Shown here in pieces: positions 57,444 to 64,000 of a stretch of 64,000 bases of DNA. How positions within the stretch are numbered: position 1 is the stretch's first letter; every line of letters starts with the position of its first letter. A program made the position numbers and the translations under genes. Under the pieces are notes generated by a model. That model worked only from the letters and a program-made list of their open reading frames with translations. It was not told the DNA's origin and ran no database searches. The stretch is from an uncultured Sunxiuqinia sp. (GTDB lineage Bacteria; Bacteroidota; Bacteroidia; Bacteroidales; Prolixibacteraceae), in the NCBI RefSeq assembly GCF_963678245.1, contig NZ_OY782770.1, positions 310,001 to 374,000 of the forward strand, given 5' to 3'.

Positions 57444-57650
57444 TCAGTCACTTTTCCGCGTGGTCATTTGCAATACAATACCCGCCAACAAAACTAACGC
57501 ACTAACAATCAACGGAGTCCAATTTGCTTTACTTACAGCAACTTCTGCCCCTAAAACGTTAAAACTTTCGGAATCATTAAATGCCTGAATACCAAAAACA
57601 ACAACTCCAATAATTCCTAAAATTAACAATACAGTTCCTACAATTTTCAT
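57444..57650 (-). CDS. Small two-helix membrane protein (DUF3185-like)
   Basis: The 68 residues hold two hydrophobic helices (VGTVLLILGIIGVVVFGIQA, and PLIVSALVLLAGIVLQM) joined by a polar loop (NDSESFNVLGAEVAVSKANW). The layout and the loop resemble DUF3185. It is the first gene of the minus-strand set with the AsmA-like protein, CsbD and the lmo0937-like peptide, a combination suggestive of a stress regulon. Confidence 0.7.
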   Translation of the reverse strand: MKIVGTVLLILGIIGVVVFGIQAFNDSESFNVLGAEVAVSKANWTPLIVSALVLLAGIVLQMTTRKSD

Positions 57651-57942
57651 AATATTAATAATTAAATGTTTATAATAACAGAAGTATGATAAAACTATGC
57701 CACGCCGCCAAATCTTTTATTTAAAAGTCGGTAACGAGCTGATTTTTAAAAGGATTAAAGGTTTATTACGCTAACAGTAATAAGTAAAAGCCGGCTGACT
57801 TTTATTGCATATTGTTTTCTACAATATGAGGTAGACATTCCTCACTAGTGAAAAGATGTGAAGCTAAAAATCAAACATTTAAACCATTGCTCTATTTTGG
57901 CGTTCAAATTGATAATCCAGAAAATATAAATCATAAACAAAC

Positions 57943-59484
57943 ATGGCAATTATAGGTACACTCATCAAAAAAGCGGTGGAACTCGGACACGCTTTCACTA
58001 CGAAAACGGAATATCAAAAAGAACAAGAGAATGTTCTTCGGGAACTATTGATAAAAGCTGCCAACACCAGCTTTGGTAAACATTATCAGTTTGCAGACTT
58101 GTTGCTGGCTCAGGATCCGTCCAAAGCATTTGCCTCTCAGATTCCGTTTTTCGACTACCACAGCATGCATAAGGAGTGGTGGCATCAACTATACGAAGGA
58201 GAGGAAAACGTAAGCTGGCCCGGAAAACCGCTTTACTTTGCCCTAAGTTCGGGAACTACCGGCAAGCAAAGCAAACGGATTCCAGTAAGCGACGAAATGC
58301 TAAACGCCATTCGTATGGCCGGAATCAAACAGGTTGGCGCGACCGCTAATTTCAACTTACCGGCTTCTTTTTTTGAAAAAGAAATCCTGATGCTGGGTAG
58401 TTCAACCAAACTCAACGAAAATAACGGATACCTTGAGGGAGAAATTAGTGGGATTAGCGCTGGAAACATACCTCCTTGGTTTAAAGGATTTTATCGTCCT
58501 GGCGAAGAAATTTCGAAAATTAAAGACTGGGATGAACGAGTACTTGAGATTTCCAAAAGGGCTAAAAACTGGGACATTGGAGCCATTAGTGGTATCCCTT
58601 CGTGGCTCGAGCTTATGTTGAAAAAGGTCATTGAATATCACGATGTTGACAACATTCATGATATCTGGCCTAACCTACAGGTTTATACAACAGGAGGCGT
58701 TGCTTTTGAGCCATTTGAAAAGAATTTTAATGAACTGCTAGCTCATCCGATAACCATTATCGACACCTACTTTGCTTCGGAAGGATTTATCGCATTTCAA
58801 CAGCGCCCCGAAACACGAGCCATGAAGTTGTTGATTGACAATGGTATTTACTACGAGTTTGTACCGTTTAAACAAGAATACCTAAATAATGACGGAACTC
58901 TGACAGCCAACGCACCAGCATTAAACCTGACCGAAGTGCAAGAAGGAGTGGATTACATATTGGTAATCAGCACAGTGTCAGGCCTTTGGCGTTATATGAT
59001 TGGTGATACCATTCAGTTTACCGATGTCGATCGTGCAGAGATTAAGATAACAGGCCGAACCAAGTTTTTCCTAAATGTAGTTGGCTCCCAACTTTCAGTC
59101 AACAAAATGAATGAAGCGATCCTTGAATTGGAGAAGGAGTTTAATCTGAAAATTTCTGAATTTACCGTTTCTGCGGTGAAAATTGCCGACGAATATCATC
59201 ATGTTTGGTACCTGGCATGCGACAATGAGATTAATAATAAAGAATTGGTAGAAACACTGGACCAAAAGCTAAAGCAAGCCAACAAAAACTATGGCGTCGC
59301 ACGATCAAAAGCATTAAAAGGAGTGATCGTAAAAACGCTCCCCGCAGACTGTTTCCACGACTGGAATGCGCAGCAAAAGAAAAAAGGCGGACAAGTAAAA
59401 ATGGTGAAAGTGATGAAAGAAGAACAATTCAAAGAATGGGAATCGTTTGCTGAAAAATGGGTTGCCGAGAATACAAACTCGTAA
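57943..59484 (+). CDS. GH3-like acyl-adenylate enzyme family protein
   Basis: The 513-residue protein is a bacterial member of the GH3 family, related to plant enzymes that join amino acids to carboxylic acids by adenylation. It shows FALSSGTTGKQSKRIPVSDE (P-loop-like motif), VYTTGGVAFEPFEKNF, TYFASEGFIAFQQ and the hinge IKITGRTKFFLNVVGSQLS. The substrate in bacteria is not known. It is a single gene. Confidence 0.9.
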   Translation: MAIIGTLIKKAVELGHAFTTKTEYQKEQENVLRELLIKAANTSFGKHYQFADLLLAQDPSKAFASQIPFFDYHSMHKEWWHQLYEGEENVSWPGKPLYFALSSGTTGKQSKRIPVSDEMLNAIRMAGIKQVGATANFNLPASFFEKEILMLGSSTKLNENNGYLEGEISGISAGNIPPWFKGFYRPGEEISKIKDWDERVLEISKRAKNWDIGAISGIPSWLELMLKKVIEYHDVDNIHDIWPNLQVYTTGGVAFEPFEKNFNELLAHPITIIDTYFASEGFIAFQQRPETRAMKLLIDNGIYYEFVPFKQEYLNNDGTLTANAPALNLTEVQEGVDYILVISTVSGLWRYMIGDTIQFTDVDRAEIKITGRTKFFLNVVGSQLSVNKMNEAILELEKEFNLKISEFTVSAVKIADEYHHVWYLACDNEINNKELVETLDQKLKQANKNYGVARSKALKGVIVKTLPADCFHDWNAQQKKKGGQVKMVKVMKEEQFKEWESFAEKWVAENTNS

Positions 59485-59910
59485 ACGAATAAAAAACTCT
59501 TAAAACTGACTATTCGCGTGGCAGAGCCAAGGGCCAGATCTATTGGTGCTCAAAAGCTAAAAATCAAATTTTCCTTATTTTCTCACTTTGTTAATCGAAA
59601 GACTAACACCTCTCCTGAAAATCAGGGATCAGAATATGAATACTCGAAGCAGAACCTCTTGAAATTATTTGATTAAAGCTTCTCAGATTGACATTAAAAA
59701 AATTCAAATTGGTGGAAAACTCCACAATCTGCGCAAATTAGTCTACATATCAAAGGTCAATCTAAACCTGAACCCAGAATAAAAAATAAGCCTCAATACA
59801 CACACTACCAACACCTTGACGACCAAACAAAAAACACATCCAGACCTTATGGCACAATTTTCCCTACTGATAGAATTACAACAATTATTCAACCCCCAAA
59901 AGTATTAAGT
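59485..59910. other. 426-base spacer after the GH3-like gene
   Basis: A/T-rich with no gene, terminator or repeat I can support. A 25-codon minus-strand frame near 59840-59760 and a small GTGGA/TCCAC palindrome near 59720 look like chance. The promoter of the following lipoprotein gene must lie here but no clean TAnnTTTG match was seen. Confidence 0.5.
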
Positions 59911-60330
59911 ATGAAAACAAAATTGACAATTACATTTATTATGGCATTATTCGTTAGCGGTACTTTTATTGCATGCCAGCCTCAGTCAAAAAAAGACAGT
60001 TTAGGAGACAAAATAGAAGCAAAGCTCAATCAACTCGAACAAGACTTAGAGAACATGAATTCGAGCGATCCTGATTTTGGTGATAAACTTGAACGACGAC
60101 TTGAAGAGTTTGATGAGTCGATGGAAGAATTCGGAGAAAAAATTGAAGAGGGCGGTGAAGATGTGAGTGACGAGGTGAAAGAGACATACAACGACGTCAT
60201 GAACAGGAGTAAGTCGCTTCATGAAAAACTGAAAGACTGGACCGAAGAAGCTGGTGACGAATTAGAAGATGCCGGCGATGAAATAAAAGATGAGTTTAAC
60301 GACTTAAAGGAATCGCTAAAGAACGACTAG
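59911..60330 (+). CDS. Acidic coiled-coil lipoprotein
   Basis: The 139-residue protein has a lipoprotein signal (MKTKLTITFIMALFVSGTFI, then AC: Cys22 is the likely lipidated residue). The mature part is a very acidic helix with repeated Glu/Asp-Leu patterns (KLNQLEQDLENMN, GDKLERRLEEFDESMEEFGE). No enzyme motif is visible. It lies in an envelope-stress neighbourhood, upstream of an MscS channel. Confidence 0.72.
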   Translation: MKTKLTITFIMALFVSGTFIACQPQSKKDSLGDKIEAKLNQLEQDLENMNSSDPDFGDKLERRLEEFDESMEEFGEKIEEGGEDVSDEVKETYNDVMNRSKSLHEKLKDWTEEAGDELEDAGDEIKDEFNDLKESLKND

Positions 60331-60390
60331 GATGTAGAATAATTGTGAAGACAATCTTTTCTGTTCATTGAGTTTAGTTAGTTTATGAAT

Positions 60391-60423
60391 AAAACGGGCA
60401 GGAAATGTTTCCTGCCCATTTTA
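60391..60423 (+). terminator. Hairpin between lipoprotein gene and MscS
   Basis: GGGCAGGAAA and TTTCCTGCCC pair perfectly around TG, with AAAAC before and ATTTTAT after. It acts as a plausible terminator for the lipoprotein gene, yet ends only 11 bases before the MscS ATG, leaving no room for a separate promoter. Confidence 0.8.
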
Positions 60424-60433
60424 TAAGAAAAAG

Positions 60434-61345
60434 ATGAATTATATAGAAAACGCATACAATATCATTTCAGAGAAAATTGGTAGTTGGATTGAGACGGCAA
60501 TTGCAATGCTTCCCAACTTCATTGTCGCGATTGTTGTCATCGTTCTTTTTTATGCCGTTTCGCGTATAGTTGTAGCTGTCTTTTCCAAAACGCTCTTCAA
60601 AGTATCGCGTAATATTGCAGTTAACAAGCTCATCTCATCACTAACCCGCATCATCATCATGACAGTGGGATTGTTTGTGGCCTTAGGCATCCTTGAACTG
60701 GAAAAAACTGTCACCTCGCTACTTGCAGGTGTTGGAATAATGGGGCTAGCAGTCGGTTTTGCCTTTAAAGACGCCATTTCAAATTTCCTTTCAGGTATTT
60801 ATATTACCCTGAAAAGTACCATCAACGTAGGCGATATCATTGAATTTGGGGATCAGTTCGGTATCGTTAAATCAATTGGACTTCGCGCTGTTAAAATGAG
60901 TACCCTGCAAGGTCAGGAAGTCGTTGTTCCAAATCGATTAATTTTTGAAGATGTTTACACCCATTATACAATCAATCAAGAACGAAGGATCGATTTAAAT
61001 GTGGGCGTTAGTTATGGGGAAGATTTGAGCTCGGTAGAAAAATTAACACTAGAGGCAATACAAAAAATTGATTATCTGAAAAAAGGAAAACCAGTTGATC
61101 TCTATTATCTTGAATTTGGAGACAGCTCCATCAACTTCGTGGTTCGCTATTGGGTAGATTTCTATAAGCAAACTGATTATCTCAAAGCACTCAGTGATGG
61201 CATAAAAAACATCAAATCAATTTACGACGAAAATGACATTACCATTCCTTTCCCAATTCGGACGCTCGACTTTGGTATTAAAGGCGGTAAAACCATGAGC
61301 CAGATGCCTATGACAATTAATAAATTAAATGAAGACGAATCGTAA
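60434..61345 (+). CDS. Small-conductance mechanosensitive channel, MscS family
   Basis: The 303 residues contain three N-terminal membrane helices (about 20-110) with the pore helix GVGIMGLAVGFAFKDAISNF, and the cytoplasmic beta domain (GDIIEFGDQFGIVKSIGLRA). Such channels release solutes on hypo-osmotic shock. The ATG is immediately downstream of a strong hairpin, so expression may depend on read-through from the lipoprotein gene. Confidence 0.92.
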   Translation: MNYIENAYNIISEKIGSWIETAIAMLPNFIVAIVVIVLFYAVSRIVVAVFSKTLFKVSRNIAVNKLISSLTRIIIMTVGLFVALGILELEKTVTSLLAGVGIMGLAVGFAFKDAISNFLSGIYITLKSTINVGDIIEFGDQFGIVKSIGLRAVKMSTLQGQEVVVPNRLIFEDVYTHYTINQERRIDLNVGVSYGEDLSSVEKLTLEAIQKIDYLKKGKPVDLYYLEFGDSSINFVVRYWVDFYKQTDYLKALSDGIKNIKSIYDENDITIPFPIRTLDFGIKGGKTMSQMPMTINKLNEDES

Positions 61346-61375
61346 TTGTATTACAATTAGCATACAAAATTCACA

Positions 61376-61472
61376 ATGAGCAAGAGGAGTTGTAAAAAAA
61401 TCTTTAGGAATTGCCTCAGTTGCGGTATTTACAGTTAGTTTTTTCAGCTATGACAATTTGAAAAACAGCTGA
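61376..61472 (+). other. Possible small exported peptide with an A7 frameshift
   Basis: From ATG 61376 the frame reads MSKRSCKK and then breaks at a run of seven A residues (61394-61400). Reading six gives KKSLGIASVAVFTVSFFSYD, then NLKNS and stop at 61472. That stretch looks like the exported-peptide signals common in Bacteroidota (KK-LGIA-VAVF). Support is weak because only 31 residues result and no homology can be checked here. Confidence 0.22.
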
Positions 61473-61494
61473 AAAAAGATAATTAAGTGTATAG

Positions 61495-61752
61495 ATGGCT
61501 GAAGCACCACTGAGCGACATAGCGATAGAAGGAACCTTTATAAACGTTTCAAAACTTAAAACTGATGGAGAGGAAGATAAAGTCGCATTCGAAAGTAAAC
61601 ATTTGATATTTAAACTTACCAGAAAGGGGAAACAAGACTTCTTTTCTCAGACAGAATTGACGCTAAATTCTACAACAGCATCTCTATTGTTTGAGACTAC
61701 GAAACAGATGCCGATGAAAATTCTCCGAGCTGTTTGTGCTAACAAACGATAG
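61495..61752 (+). CDS. Small protein of unknown function
   Basis: An 85-codon frame starting MAEAPLSDIAIEGTFINVSK has a polar, mixed composition with a basic end, and no membrane segment. It is followed by a strong terminator, which favours a real transcript. I do not recognise the family. Confidence 0.5.
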   Translation: MAEAPLSDIAIEGTFINVSKLKTDGEEDKVAFESKHLIFKLTRKGKQDFFSQTELTLNSTTASLLFETTKQMPMKILRAVCANKR

Positions 61753-61802
61753 TGAGAAAAACGACCTCCAAATTTAAGGAAACAGTTTACTTTTTTGTAT
61801 GT

Positions 61803-61834
61803 AAGAAGTCTCAACAAAATTGTTGAGGCTTCTT
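61803..61834 (+). terminator. Terminator after the small ORF
   Basis: AAGAAGTCTCAACAA and TTGTTGAGGCTTCTT pair (one wobble) around AA, followed by TCTTTT. Confidence 0.88.
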
Positions 61835-61876
61835 TCTTTTATAATAGGTATTGATTGATGCCAAACTGAAAACAAA

Positions 61877-63475
61877 CTAATGAGCAATCAGAAAAGGTAG
61901 ATTCACAATAAATTTTGTCCCTTCATTCAATTTGCTTTGAACATGGATATCTCCTTCCAATAAACCCACCAATCGTTCAGAGATAGCAAGCCCCACCCCT
62001 ATATTGTAATTTGCATTCACACTGCCAGAATGCGCTTGCTTAGACGCCTGAAAAACAAATGGAAGTTCGTCTTCTGAAATACCAACTCCAGTATCAACTA
62101 CGGTAAATTTCAACATAGCCTCTTCGTAGTTTTCATGAACAAGTGAACAAGATAAAGAGACCATCCCCTTCTTTGTAAACTTAAAAGCGTTGATTAACAG
62201 GTTCAATAAAATCTGTTTTACGCGGTAAAGATCTCCACAAAAATTGATTGGTTGATCAAACTCAATATTCATCTGGAAATCAATTTTCTTTTCCATTGCT
62301 TCAGCCAAAAACTGCTCCGAAAGCTCACCAAACAACTCATGGATATTAAAAATCAGATTTTCAGATTTCAGCTTCTTCTCATCCTGCTTTGACATATTCA
62401 TGACCTCATCAACCAAATGCAAAAGCTGATCAGACGTTTCATGGATCAAAAAATTAAATCGAGCTTGTTTCTCATCTAAATCACTAAGCTGCAGCAGTTC
62501 TGTAAAGCCCAAAATACCAATCAGCGATGTTCTGAACTCATGTGTAAAATTGGCAATAAAACTTTCCTCCTCATCCCCACGTTTTTCTATCATCGGATAC
62601 ATCGATTTGTAATGGGAAACAATACTCCGATTTATAACAGCCACTCCGGCAATAACATTTCCGCCATTATCCTTAATCGGGAAAGAATTGACTTGGCATG
62701 GCTGGCCTTGAAACCGCACAAAACCTTCATCGGCATTTCCATGAATTGATTTATAAAAGAAAGTATATAATTTTCCTGCCATTGACTGGTCAAACACATC
62801 AAAAAGAGTTTTACCTACTATCTCCGATTCTTTCAATCCACAACATTCCTTTTCTTTACCTCCAACCATCAAAAATCGAAAGTTACAATCATACAAATAG
62901 ATAGCTACTCCCGGGATATTTTGCAATAAAAAACTTTGGTAATCGAGACCAGGATTAAAATAACTTTTCGAAAAAGACACATAGGAAATCTCTGCCTGAA
63001 ATAGCTTTTCCCGGTAAGGTTTTATTTCAAGAATCAGATCATGTACAAAACCATTGACTCCCTTCAATGCAACATTAAAACTGTAACACTCCTGATGTTC
63101 TTTCGCAAAATTTATTAAATCCACCAACCTATCGGCCTGATCTTTTCGATCAATAAAATTTAAAAACGAAAGCTGTGGGCTCTTTTCAAACTCACGACCA
63201 ACAAAATAAGAGAATGCACCCTTGTAACTAATGATTTGTAGATGCTCATCAAAAATCAGCACTGTACTTTCCCCTTGATAACTATTACCGCTCATAAAAG
63301 TCTCCATCAAACTTTCATTTATTTTTAACATTCTTATCTTTTGAATTTGCTCCAAAAGCCAACTTTCAAGCGCAACTACTTCATCTGTAAATCCAGAGGA
63401 ATTTTCTGATACCTGCATATCAATTAGTTCTTTCATTTGATCTAGCAGGTTTAGGTATTTATTGTTGTTCTTCAT
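61877..63475 (-). CDS. PAS domain sensor histidine kinase
   Basis: The 532-residue protein has no membrane segment, so it is cytoplasmic. Two PAS-like regions (about 70-160 and 180-290, with GVAIYLYDCNFRFLMVGG) precede the phosphoacceptor motif NFTHEFRTSLIGILGFTELL (H near 325). The ATPase domain follows with N box LNLLINAFKFTKKGMV, G1 VVDTGVGISEDELPFVF and G2 GVGLAISERLVGLLEGD. No response regulator lies next to it on this strand, so it may be an orphan or act on a distant partner. Confidence 0.93.
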   Translation of the reverse strand: MKNNNKYLNLLDQMKELIDMQVSENSSGFTDEVVALESWLLEQIQKIRMLKINESLMETFMSGNSYQGESTVLIFDEHLQIISYKGAFSYFVGREFEKSPQLSFLNFIDRKDQADRLVDLINFAKEHQECYSFNVALKGVNGFVHDLILEIKPYREKLFQAEISYVSFSKSYFNPGLDYQSFLLQNIPGVAIYLYDCNFRFLMVGGKEKECCGLKESEIVGKTLFDVFDQSMAGKLYTFFYKSIHGNADEGFVRFQGQPCQVNSFPIKDNGGNVIAGVAVINRSIVSHYKSMYPMIEKRGDEEESFIANFTHEFRTSLIGILGFTELLQLSDLDEKQARFNFLIHETSDQLLHLVDEVMNMSKQDEKKLKSENLIFNIHELFGELSEQFLAEAMEKKIDFQMNIEFDQPINFCGDLYRVKQILLNLLINAFKFTKKGMVSLSCSLVHENYEEAMLKFTVVDTGVGISEDELPFVFQASKQAHSGSVNANYNIGVGLAISERLVGLLEGDIHVQSKLNEGTKFIVNLPFLIAH

Positions 63476-63872
63476 TTAATTTCTCAGAATGTTTATAAAT
63501 TTATGAGATAGTAAAATGTAGTGTTCGTTTCTTCTAATTGCCATAAATTAAAGTTATATTTCAGTAAATTCGATCAGTCGGCTTACAACATTTAATCTTT
63601 TGCAGTCTCCCTCAAGAATTTTTAAAATCAATTTTTTTATTATTTTTCCTAAATTTAAGAATGAGTGACCAGAAAGAACGAGACATTTTTAACAATCAGC
63701 TCACAAACAAGGCATTGCCACAAACCTCACTCACATAAAAATAAAATGAACACAAAATTTAAAAAACGAAATTAGAACTAAATGTCAGCATCAATTAATA
63801 AATCACTTTTCGCGGCACGAATAGTTCCATACAAAGCATATTAAAAATATAATCACCCATTTCAGAAAAAAT
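63476..63872. other. 397-base spacer between kinase and regulator
   Basis: The genes diverge. A 25-codon plus-strand frame (63661-63738, MSDQKERDIFNNQLTNKALP...) is present but unsupported. No clear promoter boxes were found; ATCTTTTG at about 63595 is one base away from the -7 consensus. Confidence 0.4.
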
Positions 63873-64000
63873 ATGGAAATTCTAGTAGAATCTTTTGACC
63901 CCCAGGATGTAATTAAAATTATTGCAGAAAAGTACCGGGTAAAACTTCAGTCAAATGGTGCTGAAGTTTCCCTAACCCTTCCTAAACGTAGTGGAGAAGG
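63873..64000 (+). CDS. Probable AraC-family transcriptional regulator, N-terminus only
   Basis: The frame opens at ATG 63873 and continues off the window. The visible residues MEILVESFDPQDVIKIIAEK ... VSLTLPKRSGEG resemble the N-terminal sensor part of Bacteroidota AraC-type regulators, in which a LP-x-x-x-G-x-G step precedes the ligand domain. The helix-turn-helix part is beyond the window, so the assignment rests on this short stretch only. Confidence 0.4.
   Translation, partial: MEILVESFDPQDVIKIIAEKYRVKLQSNGAEVSLTLPKRSGE

Noticed and set aside
59760-59845. 25-codon minus-strand frame with MCFLFGRQGVGS...
   Set aside because: Unusual residues but no neighbouring gene on that strand, no leader motif and no terminator.
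63661-63738. 25-codon ORF MSDQKERDIFNNQLTNKALP...
   Set aside because: Reads plausibly but is very short and has no motif; kept only as part of the spacer description.

Overview
The window looks like a chromosomal segment of a Bacteroidota bacterium, most likely class Bacteroidia near the Marinilabiliales (Prolixibacteraceae-like); this placement is inferred from gene content. The supporting signs are promoters of the TTG/TTTG-N19-TAnnTTTG type, absence of Shine-Dalgarno sequences in front of genes, a type IX secretion type-B sorting domain, DUF4290 next to murA, DUF4831, a bifunctional HisB, and a second EF-G next to a canonical one. No tRNA, rRNA, CRISPR array, insertion sequence or prophage was recognised.

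Layout. (1) 1-9822, minus strand: the str-S10-spc translation operon from rpsL through rpsG, fusA, the S10 block and into rpsN, which runs off the left edge. Two tandem promoters precede rpsL. rpsG carries a one-base frameshift in an A9 tract. (2) 9946-13478, minus: a C39-peptidase ABC exporter with its HlyD-type adaptor, and tiny unannotated ORFs just upstream that might be its cargo. (3) 14044-16200, plus: a second EF-G lacking the catalytic switch residues. (4) 16436-25022: a type-B sorted cell-surface protein, a UvrD/PcrA helicase, DUF4290-murA, a TlpA-like thioredoxin, and grpE-dnaJ. (5) 25115-35551, plus: the whole histidine operon, hisG-D-C-B-[purU-tlpA]-H-A-F-[orphan membrane protein]-IE, headed by a leader peptide with four His codons and an attenuator. 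Its spacers hold short-period and palindromic repeats. (6) 35567-46180: lipid kinase, a decayed GNAT gene, typA, a ketopantoate-reductase-like gene, a POT peptide transporter, the NAD(P)HX repair enzyme, a frameshifted DUF4831 gene and the dipeptidase pepD. (7) 46216-52652, minus: a kinase-linker remnant and the tamA-tamB envelope pair. (8) 53031-61834: an envelope/stress set, namely AI-2E and YihY membrane proteins, CsbD, an lmo0937-type peptide, an AsmA-like protein, a small membrane protein, a GH3-like protein, an acidic lipoprotein and an MscS channel. (9) 61877-64000: a PAS histidine kinase and the start of a probable AraC-family regulator.

How the parts work together. Regions 1 and 3 supply translation; the two EF-G proteins probably serve different growth states. 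Region 5 is a self-contained pathway regulated by its own end product through ribosome stalling. Regions 7 and 8 form a diffuse envelope-maintenance neighbourhood.

The observations I rate highest are the his leader/attenuator, the extra-A frameshifts (rpsG, the DUF4831 gene and possibly a small exported peptide), the EF-G paralogue with Met in place of the catalytic His, MurA with Asp in place of the fosfomycin-target Cys, and the possible cargo ORFs next to the C39 exporter.
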